Assembly: GCF_001486505.1 (NCBI RefSeq)
Contig: NZ_LN909065.1
Span: 1,054,001 to 1,118,000, forward strand
DNA length: 64,000 nt
DNA from: Paenibacillus rubinfantis
GTDB taxonomy: Bacteria > Bacillota > Bacilli > Paenibacillales > Paenibacillaceae
Reading direction: 5' to 3'
Below, piece after piece: positions 35,271 to 44,261 of the stretch (its first letter is position 1; each line of letters begins with the position of its first letter). The notes below the pieces were generated by a model, which saw only the letters and a program-made list of their open reading frames with translations, did not search any database and was not told where the DNA came from. A program made the position numbers and the translations under genes.

Positions 35271-37059
35271 AGGTTTCACCTCCGGGATAGCCAACCTCGG
35301 CAAAAGGGAAACGAAGCCGTACCCTCGTGCCTTTGGCCGAAGTCTCAACGATCTCCAAACCATAGTCCTGTCCAAAGAAAATCGACAGTCTTTCGTGAAT
35401 GTTATGCAAAGCGCCTGTGGTTCCGCCGGTTCCTGCCCGCTGCAGAGCGTTTCGGACGGCTTCCGCCTTGCCGGGCTCCATACCCCTGCCGTTATCGATG
35501 ACATCCACAAAGATTTCGCCATCACGGGAATAACAGCGAACGTGAACTTCTCCATAAGGTTTGCTGCGGTCTAGGCCGTGTTTGATGAAGTTTTCCACCA
35601 ACGGTTGGATCGTGGCCTTCAACGTCACGGCTTCCTCAATGCCTGCCTCGGTATGAAGCGAATATTTCAACTTCTTCTCCCCGAGCCGACGCTGCTGCAG
35701 ATACAAGTAAGATTGGGCGAATTCCAGCTCTTTGCGCAGTGTAGTTTGATAACTTCCGTTATTCAGACTGGACCGGAAAAACTTCGACAGCATTTCAATC
35801 AGTTGGCTCGATTTTGACGCCTGTTCCAAGCGTGCCGTCCAACGGATCATATCCAGCGTGTTGTACAGAAAATGCGGGTCCATCTGGTTCTGCATCAGCT
35901 TCAGCTCCGATTCCCGCTCCCTCAGCTCCAGCTTGTATTTATGCTCGATGAGCTGCTGGATCGTTGCGACCATCTCATTGAACTTCCGGTTTAATTCGGA
36001 AATTTCGTCGTTGGAATTGATCGGAACCCGCGCGTTAAAGTCGCCGTAAGTGACCTTGCTGGTTTCCTTCTTGAGACGCAAAATCGGACGAATGATCGTA
36101 TAATGGAACCCGATCAACGCGGTTAACCCCAGGAGCATAATCGCCGTCAGGATCACCAGCATCGTCATCTTGATCCCACGGAACTCTTCGGACACCTTCG
36201 CTTCGGGGATCATTGCAATCAGCTTCCATTCCGTATTTTCCATCTCTTTATATAAGGTTAAATAGTGTTCGTCGTTCACTTCGTACGTCAGGTCTCCTCG
36301 TCCGGACGACAGCTTGTCCAGCAGCGGCGATCCCGGTTGGAGGACGTCCGGCAACGGAGCTTTCGATCCCACAATCACCTGATCTTCCGCGCCGACGATA
36401 AACACGCCCCCCGCCCCGTCCTTAAATATGCTCTTCTCCAGCAGGCTTACGATGCTTGCTTCATCCAACCGGATGATCAACCTTCCCAACGGTTTGGTAA
36501 TCTCGCTGTAGGAGTTGAGGACGCGGAACATGGACAGGACGCGAACCTCGCCGTTCCAATCGCTGTGGAGCGCATACCCCTCGGTCCAGGTAATCCCGCC
36601 TTTGCGCGCTTTGGCGGCCAGTTCCCATTTCGACTCGTCGCCGCTGAACGGCTCGCCCATTTCGATCACGCTGCCGTTAAAACCGTAAATTTCGATGGAC
36701 CGAATATACCCCTTCGACATCAGCTGAAAGGTCAAAAAATCCTCGATGTTCCGCTTTAGCTGGGCTTGCTGCTCATTGCTGAGCGGAGGTGAGGTGCGCA
36801 GGAAGTTTCGCATATCCGGACTCAGGATCAAATAGTTGGCGATATCCTCCACCATTTTGGTCTGCTCGCTAAGCTGACCTGCTACGTTATCGAGATTTCG
36901 CTTGGTCGAATTGATGAACTGATCCCGCAGCACCTCGTTAAATTGAATTTGCACGACCACGCCGACGCCAAACGTCGGAAGGATGACGAAAATGAGGAAG
37001 ATAACAAGCGCCTTCCGCTTTAACCCAAAATTGCCGAGCCATCTTCTTGAGCTTGGCAT
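35239..37059 (-). CDS. YesM-like sensor histidine kinase
   Basis: A 606-aa membrane kinase. A first span near residues 15-35 and a second near 290-315 flank an extracellular dCACHE-like sensor. A HAMP domain with RLKKETSKVTYGDFNARVP follows. The His-kinase domain has MQNQMDPHFLYNTLDMIRW with the phospho-accepting His, and the ATPase part has QPLVENFIKHGL and VIDNGRGM. It phosphorylates the overlapping regulator. The ATG at 37059 is eight bases after GGAGG; a GTG three codons upstream is too close to it. It lies in the middle of the operon after the permeases. Confidence 0.92.
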   Translation of the reverse strand: MPSSRRWLGNFGLKRKALVIFLIFVILPTFGVGVVVQIQFNEVLRDQFINSTKRNLDNVAGQLSEQTKMVEDIANYLILSPDMRNFLRTSPPLSNEQQAQLKRNIEDFLTFQLMSKGYIRSIEIYGFNGSVIEMGEPFSGDESKWELAAKARKGGITWTEGYALHSDWNGEVRVLSMFRVLNSYSEITKPLGRLIIRLDEASIVSLLEKSIFKDGAGGVFIVGAEDQVIVGSKAPLPDVLQPGSPLLDKLSSGRGDLTYEVNDEHYLTLYKEMENTEWKLIAMIPEAKVSEEFRGIKMTMLVILTAIMLLGLTALIGFHYTIIRPILRLKKETSKVTYGDFNARVPINSNDEISELNRKFNEMVATIQQLIEHKYKLELRERESELKLMQNQMDPHFLYNTLDMIRWTARLEQASKSSQLIEMLSKFFRSSLNNGSYQTTLRKELEFAQSYLYLQQRRLGEKKLKYSLHTEAGIEEAVTLKATIQPLVENFIKHGLDRSKPYGEVHVRCYSRDGEIFVDVIDNGRGMEPGKAEAVRNALQRAGTGGTTGALHNIHERLSIFFGQDYGLEIVETSAKGTRVRLRFPFAEVGYPGGETYESRESNNKF

Positions 37060-37089
37060 CACCCTCACCTCCGTCTAATCGTGGTGTAA

Positions 37090-37920
37090 TTAGCCTTTGA
37101 CCGCTCCTGCGGTCATGCCGGTAACCAGCTGCTTCTGCAGCAGCAAATAAAAGATAATGATCGGAATCAGCGCCATCGTCAGCGCCGCCATTTGCAGCGT
37201 AAGGCTCGCCGTTTCGATTCCCACGAAGTTGGCCAAGCCAAGCGGCAGCGTTTTGAGTGCAGAGGAACTGATCAAGACCAAGGCAAATAAATACTCATTC
37301 CAGTTGTATATGAAGTTGAGGATGACGACGGTCGCCATCGCGGGTCGGGTGATCGGGAGAATAATCGACCAGAAAATCCGAAAAATGCCCGCGCCGTCCA
37401 TCACGCCCGATTCCTCCAAGTCTTTGGGGAATCCCCGCATGAAGCCCTCCAAAATTATGATCGTTAAGGATAAGTGGAACGCCGTATACGGCAAAATCAA
37501 TGATAAATGCGTATCCAGCAGATGTAATTTTTGCATGATCAGAAATATCGGAATCAACGTCGCATGAATCGGCACAAGCATGCCAAGCAGAAACACGCCG
37601 TAAGTGATCCCGCGCAGCTTGAATTGAAACCGCGACAGAAAATAGGACGCCAAGGCCCCAAAAAATACGGTGACGATCAATGAAGCAAACGTGACAAACA
37701 GGCTATTCAGAAAGTATACATTCATATTCGCAACCTTCCACGCCTCCGCATAGTTGGAAAAATGCAGGGCTTCCGGAAACGAAAACGGATCGGCCGCGTA
37801 TTCCTGTTCATTTTTAAACGAGTTGACGACCATCCAGAACAGCGGAACTATATTCATCATAGCGAATAGGCTCAAAAAAGTGTACGCCAATATTCGGAAG
37901 CCGGCTGACTTCTTATTCAT
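37090..37920 (-). CDS. carbohydrate ABC transporter permease, MalG/CUT1 type
   Basis: A 276-aa inner-membrane permease with about six spans and the coupling loop DLEESGVMDGAGIFRIFWSI, matching EAAxxDGA. The C-terminal QLVTGMTAGAVKG is typical of MalG-like permeases. Partner of the permease encoded 17 bases upstream. Start: ATG with AAGGAGG upstream. Confidence 0.92.
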   Translation of the reverse strand: MNKKSAGFRILAYTFLSLFAMMNIVPLFWMVVNSFKNEQEYAADPFSFPEALHFSNYAEAWKVANMNVYFLNSLFVTFASLIVTVFFGALASYFLSRFQFKLRGITYGVFLLGMLVPIHATLIPIFLIMQKLHLLDTHLSLILPYTAFHLSLTIIILEGFMRGFPKDLEESGVMDGAGIFRIFWSIILPITRPAMATVVILNFIYNWNEYLFALVLISSSALKTLPLGLANFVGIETASLTLQMAALTMALIPIIIFYLLLQKQLVTGMTAGAVKG

Positions 37921-37937
37921 GGGAAAACCCTCCTTCC

Positions 37938-38813
37938 TTAAGCATCTTTATCTCGACCTAAACGATTCACCACCGAAATGACAACCAAGCTGAACAGCAG
38001 GATCAGGATCGAGACCGCGCTGCCGTATCCGTAGCGCATATTCATGAAGGCACTGTTGTACATGTGGATCGTCATGACCTCGGTTTGGTGGGCCGGACCG
38101 CCGCCCGTCAAGATCTGAATCAGGTCGAAGACGCGGAAGGAGTTGCTGATGCTGTAGACGACTCCAACCAGCAGCGTGCTGCGAATCATCGGGATCGTAA
38201 TGCGGAAGGTGCGTTTTAACCCGGTGGCCCCATCCAGCTCGGCCGCTTCGTTAACCTCGTCGGGGATGTTTTGCAGCGCAGCCAGGAAAATCACCATATA
38301 CAGACCACAATTCTGCCAGATGTACGCGATGCTGATCGACAGCATCGACCACCGGACATCGCCAAGCCAATTTTGCTTCCAGCCGTCGAGGCCGATGAGG
38401 CCCAGCAGGTTGTTCAGCATCCCATACTCCGTGTTATAGACCATGCCCCAGATCAGGGACACCATAACGGATGAAATAACTACCGGCATAAACCCAACCG
38501 TCCGAAAAAAACCGGATCCCTTGAGCCCGCGGTTCAGCAGCAGGGCAAGCAATAACCCCAGCGGAATTTGGCCGATCAGGCCGGTCACCATGATGATGAC
38601 GTTATTTTGGACGGATAGCCAGAAGGTGTCATCGCCTAGGATCTTCACGAAATTATCCAGGCCGATGAACTTCATCGAACCGATGCCGTTCCAATCCATG
38701 ACTGAATAGTACAGAGACATTCCGATCGGAACGATGGCAATGCCTAAATAGATGAGCAGCGCCGGAAACAACCCGATAAAGATCGCCAGCTTCGTACCAC
38801 GTAACGTTTGCAC
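37938..38813 (-). CDS. carbohydrate ABC transporter permease, MalF/CUT1 type
   Basis: A 291-aa inner-membrane permease with about six spans. The coupling loop EVNEAAELDGATGLKRTFRI and the opening LAIFIGLFPALLIYLGIAIV mark the MalF/UgpA-like group. It starts with GTG at 38813 after AAAAGGAGG. A strong hairpin lies between it and the binding-protein gene upstream, probably reducing its expression relative to that gene. No ATPase is encoded here. Confidence 0.92.
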   Translation of the reverse strand: MQTLRGTKLAIFIGLFPALLIYLGIAIVPIGMSLYYSVMDWNGIGSMKFIGLDNFVKILGDDTFWLSVQNNVIIMVTGLIGQIPLGLLLALLLNRGLKGSGFFRTVGFMPVVISSVMVSLIWGMVYNTEYGMLNNLLGLIGLDGWKQNWLGDVRWSMLSISIAYIWQNCGLYMVIFLAALQNIPDEVNEAAELDGATGLKRTFRITIPMIRSTLLVGVVYSISNSFRVFDLIQILTGGGPAHQTEVMTIHMYNSAFMNMRYGYGSAVSILILLFSLVVISVVNRLGRDKDA

Positions 38814-38867
38814 CAGAGGTCCCCTCCTTTTCCTTTATGTCGTATCTAGGTTCAAGCCCGATGAATG

Positions 38868-38894
38868 AAGAAAACCCGGGAGTCGGGTTTTCTT
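38868..38894 (-). terminator. attenuating terminator between binding protein and permease genes
   Basis: AAGAAAACCCG and CGGGTTTTCTT form an 11-bp stem with a 5-base loop, with T-rich flanks on either strand. Lying inside an operon just after the binding-protein stop, it probably makes partial termination so that binding protein exceeds permease. Confidence 0.75.
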
Positions 38895-38925
38895 ACACGC
38901 ATCGATTTTGAAGACGTTTGTTAGT

Positions 38926-40251
38926 TTAGTTGCTATAGTTATCCATCGCTTCCTGTACTTCCTTCGCCAGCTCTTCCGGCGTGCCGCGGCCCACAGTCAA
39001 AGCTTGCAGTCCATTTTGCAGGACGTCCACCACTTGGGTAGGAATGACGCTATCGAACACCGGCGAGGTGCCGTTTCCGGTCAGCGCCAGCATTTCTTTC
39101 AGGTACGGGCTAGCATCCTCCGGAATTTCCACTTTAGCCGGCACGACGACCCCGTTACGGATCAATTCTTTGTACAAATCTTCATTTACGAAAAATTTCA
39201 AGAACTCTTCGGCAGCCGCCTTTTTCTTCTCATCAAGCCCGTTCTTGATGGCAATGCCGTATTGCACGATCCCGGCGCTTTTCTTCGGATCACCTTTGCC
39301 ACCCTCTACGCTTGGGAACAACGCGATGCCGAATTTGTCGCCCTCTTCGTTGTTAATCCGCACTCTTCCGTCAACAGTCGCGGAGGAGATGTGCATCGCC
39401 GCTTTGCCTTGGATAAAGTAGTCTTGGCCTTGAACGGAATCCATGTTGTTGGCATCCGTATTAAACGCGCCTAGCTTCGTCAACTCATCAATCACCGCTA
39501 GCGCCTTGACGAACTCGGGGTCGGTGAACTTCGCTTTGCCCTCAAGGACGGCCGGCAGGAAATCGCTTCCGGTGAATCGGTCGCCGATGATCGAAATGTA
39601 AGACGATTGCAGCGGCCATTGTTCCTTATTGCCGAGGGAAATCGGGGTAATTCCCGCCGCTTTCAGCTTCTTCACCGCGTCGATGAATTTATCGTAGGTG
39701 TCGGGGAACTGATCGTAACCAACTTGTGCGAACATCTCTTTGTTGTAATAAATGATGTCTACGAAATTCTGTTTGGTTGGGACCGCATATTGCTGCCCGT
39801 CCACGTTAAATCCGGAAAGCGCGGCTTCCGGTAAAATCGAGCCCCAATTCTCCATGAGATCATTGATCGGTTGAAGCAGATTCCCGGCAACCAACGGTGC
39901 CAAATCCGCTCCCGGCCATACGACGTTGATATCGGACAGGTTGTTGGCAGCTGCCAGCGTGCGCAGCTTGGTTTTATACTGGGCGGATGGTACGCCGTCC
40001 TGCTTGATCACGATGTTTGGATGCTGCTTCTCGAATTCGGCGATCCGCGCTTTGTAGACTTCGTTATCCACGTTTGGAGAAGTCCATGGATGCATCATGT
40101 TCAAGGTAATCGTCTCTGCCTCGCCTGCACCGCCGCTGGCATTGTTAGTGCCGCCCGCCGCATTTTCTTTGCCACAAGCTGCCGTGAACAACGTCAGCAC
40201 CGCAATTAAACCGAGTAATACCGCTTTCTTTCCTCTGTGTGATTTGCCCAT
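38926..40251 (-). CDS. extracellular sugar-binding lipoprotein
   Basis: A 441-aa solute-binding protein of the CUT1 class. MGKSHRGKKAVLLGLIAVL and the lipobox LFTAAC form a lipoprotein signal, followed by a Gly/Asn-rich linker. The core contains EFEKQHPNIVIK near residue 70, VWPGADLAPLVAGN and GKAAMHISSATVDG, typical of family 1 oligosaccharide-binding proteins. The ATG at 40251 fits the signal peptide and has AGAGGG upstream; the frame runs 15 codons further. It is the first gene of the transporter, two-component and GH3 operon and has an AraC-type promoter upstream. Confidence 0.9.
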   Translation of the reverse strand: MGKSHRGKKAVLLGLIAVLTLFTAACGKENAAGGTNNASGGAGEAETITLNMMHPWTSPNVDNEVYKARIAEFEKQHPNIVIKQDGVPSAQYKTKLRTLAAANNLSDINVVWPGADLAPLVAGNLLQPINDLMENWGSILPEAALSGFNVDGQQYAVPTKQNFVDIIYYNKEMFAQVGYDQFPDTYDKFIDAVKKLKAAGITPISLGNKEQWPLQSSYISIIGDRFTGSDFLPAVLEGKAKFTDPEFVKALAVIDELTKLGAFNTDANNMDSVQGQDYFIQGKAAMHISSATVDGRVRINNEEGDKFGIALFPSVEGGKGDPKKSAGIVQYGIAIKNGLDEKKKAAAEEFLKFFVNEDLYKELIRNGVVVPAKVEIPEDASPYLKEMLALTGNGTSPVFDSVIPTQVVDVLQNGLQALTVGRGTPEELAKEVQEAMDNYSN

Positions 40252-40340
40252 AATCAACCCTCTTCTCTTGTTATTTTGAATAAATTCCATAAACATAACA
40301 TAAAATGAACGTTTTTATTTCGATTCCTGTTATGTTACCT

Positions 40341-40393
40341 ATTATAAAAGTCGTTGTCTTTCGACTATATCCCACAATCTTTCGATTATATCC
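40341..40393 (-). promoter_or_regulatory. promoter of the second transporter operon with 21-bp direct repeat
   Basis: On the minus strand GATATAATCGAAAG and GATATAGTCGAAAG are direct repeats exactly 21 bases apart (40356-40393). The -35 box TATAGT (40364-40369) lies in the second repeat, and TATAAT (40341-40346) follows after 17 bases. This is the layout of an AraC-family activator touching RNA polymerase. The same arrangement occurs at 41597-41648 and 48184-48236. Confidence 0.75.
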
Positions 40394-40466
40394 GAAATAT
40401 TAAGCTAATTTTTATGATTTTGAATGATCTGGCAAGAACCTATGTTATATTAATTAACATTATTTG

Positions 40467-40480
40467 GGTAAGCGCTTGCA
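40467..40480 (-). promoter_or_regulatory. cre box upstream of the second transporter operon
   Basis: On the minus strand TGCAAGCGCTTACC matches TGNAARCGNWWWCA at 13 of 14 positions. It lies 74 bases upstream of the AraC-type repeat that controls the operon, so glucose repression is likely. Confidence 0.65.
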
Positions 40481-40492
40481 AGTTTGTACTTA

Positions 40493-40518
40493 GAATAACC
40501 GCAATCCCGCGGTTATTC
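40493..40518 (-). terminator. terminator after the GH130 gene
   Basis: GAATAACCGC and GCGGTTATTC form a 10-bp stem with a 6-base loop, 12 bases past the GH130 stop. The T-run is weak. Confidence 0.6.
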
Positions 40519-40530
40519 GCAAGCATGCCC

Positions 40531-41550
40531 TTAGGCCTGCGGTTCATTCAAAATATAGTCAACAAGCTCCTCGACCGGTACCGTAGCCAGAGCGATCGCC
40601 GTATCGGTCACCCCATAGTAGATGTAAAGCAGCCCGTCCTTAACAACGTTACCCGTCGGGAAAATGACGTTTGGAATCTGATAGCCGAACTTCTCGTAAT
40701 ACGTTTCCGGTTCCATGATGAAGTTTTTCGTGCGGGCGATCACCTTCTCCGGGTTCTCCAGATCCAGCAGCATGGCCCCTACGCGGTAGACCACCTCGTC
40801 GTCCACGCCGTGATACAACACGAGCCATCCGCGATCCGTCCGGACCGGCGGCGTCGATCCGCCGATTTTGCGCGATTCCCAGGCCATGTTTTCCGCTTTC
40901 GCCAGCAGCTTTGGCTCCTCCCAGTGGATCAGATCGTCCGAATAAGTGATCCACATCGCCGCTTTCTCCGTCCCATAGGCTTCGCCCACGTACTCCTCCG
41001 GCCGGCGCAGCAGCACGAACTTGCCGTTAATTATCTCCGGGAACAGAATGTTGTCGCGATCGTTGATGTCCAGCGGCGTCGTATCGGCCACGAACTCCCA
41101 ATCGATCAGGTTCTTGGAGGCGAGGATTGACGAGCGCGTCAGCCAGTGGCCTTCCTGTTCGCCCCACCCGTCCGGGTATTTCGGAATCGAACGCTCCGGC
41201 ACGCCCCGGCCTGTCGGATAATAACTCATCGCACACGGGCGTAGTGCGTAGTTTAAATAGAACGTATCGTCGATTTTGACGATCCGCGGGTCCTGCACGC
41301 TGCCGTATGGGAACCCCAGCATGTCCGGCGTAACGATCGGCTCGTCCTTCACGTGGGTGAAATGCACGCCGTCTTCGCTTTCCAGCAGCCCAAGGTAGTT
41401 TTTGCACGGGGTGAGCGATCCCGCCGTCCGTTCGATCATATAAAATTTGCCGTTATCGATAATGACCGCCGGATTGAATACGGTTACTTTTCTCCATTCG
41501 AAACCTCCCGGTACCACGATCGGATTATCCGGATGCCTCGTTATCTTCAT
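40531..41550 (-). CDS. GH130 family glycoside phosphorylase
   Basis: A 339-aa five-bladed beta-propeller enzyme of family GH130, which phosphorolyses beta-mannosides such as Man-beta-1,4-GlcNAc or beta-1,4-manno-oligosaccharides. Family signs are RHPDNPIVVPGG, VFNPAVIIDNGKFYMIERT, GSVQDPRIVKIDDTFYLNY with the catalytic Asp, GGSTPPVRTDRGWLVLYHG and YYGVTDTAIALATVPVEELV at the end. It is transcribed alone but its promoter carries the same repeat as the transporter operon, so it probably acts on the sugar that transporter brings in. The exact linkage is not readable. Start: ATG preceded by GGAGGAG. Confidence 0.88.
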   Translation of the reverse strand: MKITRHPDNPIVVPGGFEWRKVTVFNPAVIIDNGKFYMIERTAGSLTPCKNYLGLLESEDGVHFTHVKDEPIVTPDMLGFPYGSVQDPRIVKIDDTFYLNYALRPCAMSYYPTGRGVPERSIPKYPDGWGEQEGHWLTRSSILASKNLIDWEFVADTTPLDINDRDNILFPEIINGKFVLLRRPEEYVGEAYGTEKAAMWITYSDDLIHWEEPKLLAKAENMAWESRKIGGSTPPVRTDRGWLVLYHGVDDEVVYRVGAMLLDLENPEKVIARTKNFIMEPETYYEKFGYQIPNVIFPTGNVVKDGLLYIYYGVTDTAIALATVPVEELVDYILNEPQA

Positions 41551-41596
41551 CTGTGCTCCTCCTCATGAAACCCTATAGATATGGATCTTTATAGCT

Positions 41597-41648
41597 ATTA
41601 TAGCCCTGGCCTTCCGGCGGAAATATCCCATAAACTTTCGAAAACATC
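41597..41648 (-). promoter_or_regulatory. promoter of the GH130 gene with 21-bp direct repeat
   Basis: On the minus strand GATGTTTTCGAAAG and GATATTTCCG are 21 bases apart (41619-41648). The -35 TATTTC (41620-41625) sits in the second repeat, followed after 17 bases by TATAAT (41597-41602). Same layout as upstream of 40251 and 48114. Confidence 0.72.
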
Positions 41649-41696
41649 TGAATAATTCGGATGGTTTAGCGCGATTGTATTCGGTTTTTCGCATAA

Positions 41697-41742
41697 AAAC
41701 CCCAGATCGTTGCGCATTCAAGGCAACAACAATCTGGGGTTT
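41697..41742 (-). terminator. terminator after the GntR gene
   Basis: AAACCCCAGAT at 41697-41707 pairs with ATCTGGGGTTT at 41732-41742; GTTG and CAAC can pair inside. On the minus strand TTTTTATG follows. It ends the dga-like operon. Confidence 0.85.
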
Positions 41743-41764
41743 AGCGTTCATTCGATCCGCCGCA

Positions 41765-42478
41765 TTACGCGTCATAATCGACGATGTAATTTTGCAGCTC
41801 CGTATTGTAGTAGCCCACGCTGTACTCGGCCAAGCTGCCCAGGACATCCCGTGAATACCGCGACCGCTTCAGCACAGGGACTCCGTCGGCCAACTGCAAG
41901 AACCGCTTCGCCTCGTCCGGCGGAAGGGACACCGCAAACTCGTCCCGGAGCTTGTCCAGCGAAATCCCCCACTCCTCCAGCACATCATAAAGCGAATGAT
42001 CGCGGAAATCCTCAAGCTCCGGTTCTTTCCTGGGGCTCTTCACGTAATGCTCGTAAAAAATATAAGGCTGGCCGTCAAGATAATACGCGCGTTCCAGCTT
42101 CAGGCAGCGCTCCCCGAACATCCCATGGAGTTCAGAGCCCACCTCGTTCCGCACCGTTCCGGCGCGGAGCCACTCCTTGCGGATTTGGTGGTTCTCCTCC
42201 ACCAAAATCTCCGTGAAGTGCTTCCACTTGGACCACTTCGCGGCGGCTTTATTGCGGATCACCTTGGTGCCTTTGCCGCTGCCCTTCTCCAGATAGCCTT
42301 CTTGGACCAGCTCCTGGATCGCGCCACGGACGGTGATTTTACTGACGGCGAATTCCTGCTCCAGCTGAGGTTCGGAAGGAATATTGGATCCGAGCGGGTA
42401 AACGCCGTACAAAATCCGCTCCTTCAGGATGTTTTTGATTTGCAAATATAACGGCCGATCTTTACGGGACAAATTCAT
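41765..42478 (-). CDS. GntR family regulator with UTRA sensor domain
   Basis: A 237-aa HutC-type regulator. Residues 1-75 are a winged helix (PLYLQIKNILKERILYG, IPSEPQLEQEFAVSKITVR). Residues about 90-230 are a UTRA ligand-binding domain (KLERAYYLDGQPYIFYEHYV) that usually binds a sugar phosphate or amino-sugar acid. It is the last gene of the amidohydrolase, dgaE, dgaF and kinase operon and probably represses it. A candidate operator, two tandem ATAACGTT copies, lies upstream of the operon at 46522-46537. Start: ATG with GGAG eight bases upstream. Confidence 0.88.
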   Translation of the reverse strand: MNLSRKDRPLYLQIKNILKERILYGVYPLGSNIPSEPQLEQEFAVSKITVRGAIQELVQEGYLEKGSGKGTKVIRNKAAAKWSKWKHFTEILVEENHQIRKEWLRAGTVRNEVGSELHGMFGERCLKLERAYYLDGQPYIFYEHYVKSPRKEPELEDFRDHSLYDVLEEWGISLDKLRDEFAVSLPPDEAKRFLQLADGVPVLKRSRYSRDVLGSLAEYSVGYYNTELQNYIVDYDA

Positions 42479-42489
42479 GGCCCCAACTC

Positions 42490-43518
42490 CTACCTTTCTA
42501 CATCACCGGCAGCGGATTGCTCCATCGCCCGGAGGATGTCTGCCTCCGTCGCCATCGGGGTATCGCCCGGCACGGTATGCGCCAGCATCCCCGCCGCCGC
42601 GGCGAACCGGACGGTCCGCTCCGGGGTGAAGCCCTCGAGCTCCCCATGAATAATCCCGCTCGCAAAAGCGTCTCCTGCCCCTATTCTATCATAGACGGAA
42701 AAGGTCAACCGATCGGAGAAAACAAGCTGTTCCTCCTTGTACAGAAAACCGCGCAGCGAATGGGAGTTGTCGCCGTGGATCTGGCGGTGCGTTCCAGCGA
42801 TCGCGGAGATGCCGTACTGTTCCGCCACGGCCGGAATCAGCTCCCTCAGCTGTTCCTCTCGTTCCTGCCGATCCGTGTTCATCCCCAAGGTCAACATCGC
42901 GTCTTTTTCATTCATCATCACGATGTCCGCTAGTCGCAGCATCGCTTCGTAATGCGGCTTCGCCTGGGCATATTCGCCTTCCCCCCAAAGGGACGGTCGG
43001 TAGTTGCAGTCGAAAATCACCTTGCCGCCCTGACGCTTAACCGCTTCGGCGAATGCATTCATATGCGAGCGCACACCGTCATTCATCGCTAGCGTAATCC
43101 CGCAGAAATGAACCGCATCGATACCGGCAGCGATGTCCGCGAAATCGTACGCCCCTTCGGGTGCGGTGTTAAAGCTGCTCTCTAACCGGTTCGAGTACGT
43201 GACGCGGCTAGGCCGTACGCCAAAGCCGTTCTCCAAAAAGTACATGCCAACGTACTTACCTCCCTTTACAACGCGTGCAGTGTCAATGCCCAGCTTGCGC
43301 AGATAGGCGGTCGCAGCGTCGCCCAACGGGTTATCCGGCAAACGTGTAACCAGCGTCCCGGCATGCCCGTAGCGAGACAAGGCCGACACGACATTCACGC
43401 CGGTGCCCGAAAAAGAATACTTCAACGTATCCGCCTGCGCTAACGTCTCGTAACCCGGGACCTGCAGGCGCATCATCACTTCGCCAAAGGCGGCTATGCG
43501 GCGTTTAGGCATAAGCAT
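42490..43518 (-). CDS. PfkB family 2-keto-3-deoxygluconate kinase
   Basis: A 342-aa ribokinase-like enzyme, most likely making KDG-6-phosphate. It shows AAFGEVMMRLQVPG at the start, the FSGTGVNVVSALSRYG sugar-binding segment, VIFDCNYRPSLW typical of KdgK, and the catalytic motif DRIGAGDAFASGIIHG. It overlaps the end of the aldolase gene by 14 bases and is followed 11 bases later by the GntR gene. In this operon the kinase would feed the KDPG-aldolase-like protein with 2-keto-3-deoxy sugar acid phosphate. Start ATG at 43518 or 43512. Confidence 0.85.
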   Translation of the reverse strand: MLMPKRRIAAFGEVMMRLQVPGYETLAQADTLKYSFSGTGVNVVSALSRYGHAGTLVTRLPDNPLGDAATAYLRKLGIDTARVVKGGKYVGMYFLENGFGVRPSRVTYSNRLESSFNTAPEGAYDFADIAAGIDAVHFCGITLAMNDGVRSHMNAFAEAVKRQGGKVIFDCNYRPSLWGEGEYAQAKPHYEAMLRLADIVMMNEKDAMLTLGMNTDRQEREEQLRELIPAVAEQYGISAIAGTHRQIHGDNSHSLRGFLYKEEQLVFSDRLTFSVYDRIGAGDAFASGIIHGELEGFTPERTVRFAAAAGMLAHTVPGDTPMATEADILRAMEQSAAGDVER

Positions 43519-44260
43519 CCGCCAACTGTTTCATCATTTGGGTCAGCCGCAGCACGTCTTCTGTGCGGGTGTTGCCGGTCGCTTTGTCGATGATCGAAGT
43601 ATAGACGTGCGGAATGACCTGCGGAACCCCAGCTTCCAAGGCAATCCGCAGAATCGCCTCGAAATTGTCCAGATCGATCCCGCCGGTGGGCTCCAGCGCA
43701 AACCCCTCCTTGGCACAGGCCGCCGCTACGGCACGAAGCTCTTCTTCGCGGCTCAGCCCTTGCATCGGGAAGTATTTGAGGGCATTCCCGCCCATATCGC
43801 GCACCAGCGCAATCGCCGCTTCCACCGGAACGATCGCTGGCTTCTCCTGGGCCGCGCTGAACGGGCCGGTGGAGATGTTCACGTATCCCGCTTGTCCCGT
43901 CGGCGAAACCAGGCTGTTAATCCAGCTGTCTTGCCCGCCGAGATTTGCCCGGGTTGCCCCCACCGCCGGGAACACCTGATTGATGTGGCTGCCGGGATAA
44001 TGCTTGGCGATTTCCGCGACGACCGCCGCCTGGCGGTTATCGCCGGCGCCTAGGCCAATCGATACGGCGTCGTCGATTTCACGTCCGTACGCTTTCATTG
44101 CGGTGACGGCTTCCTCAACGTTGGGATAGTCCTTGGACAGAACCCCAACCAGGACGTAACCCTCCGCAGCTTCAAACACTTCCTTGGCGTTCGGAATGTC
44201 CTTGGCTAGTACATTGAGTGCCACCCGTTTTTTGTAAAACCGTTTTGCTATCTGTGACAT
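43505..44260 (-). CDS. KDGP aldolase family protein, DgaF-like
   Basis: A 251-aa aldolase of the DgaF/KDGP family, which splits 2-keto-3-deoxygluconate-6-phosphate to pyruvate and glyceraldehyde-3-phosphate. Family-like segments are RVALNVLAKDIPNAKE, VSIGLGAGDNRQAAVVAE, QVFPAVGATRANLGG, GYVNISTGPFSAA, LKYFPMQGLSREEEL with the Schiff-base lysine, and LEPTGGIDLDNF. It follows dgaE by one base with AGGAGG upstream. The pair with the SelA-like ammonia lyase is the known arrangement for D-glucosaminate-type degradation. Confidence 0.85.
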   Translation of the reverse strand: MSQIAKRFYKKRVALNVLAKDIPNAKEVFEAAEGYVLVGVLSKDYPNVEEAVTAMKAYGREIDDAVSIGLGAGDNRQAAVVAEIAKHYPGSHINQVFPAVGATRANLGGQDSWINSLVSPTGQAGYVNISTGPFSAAQEKPAIVPVEAAIALVRDMGGNALKYFPMQGLSREEELRAVAAACAKEGFALEPTGGIDLDNFEAILRIALEAGVPQVIPHVYTSIIDKATGNTRTEDVLRLTQMMKQLADAYA

Positions 44261-44261
44261 C

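Noticed and set aside
33612-35555. Long 647-codon version of the response regulator
   Set aside because: The first 95 codons overlap the kinase gene in another frame; the ATG at 35270 has an ideal ribosome site and starts just before the receiver domain.
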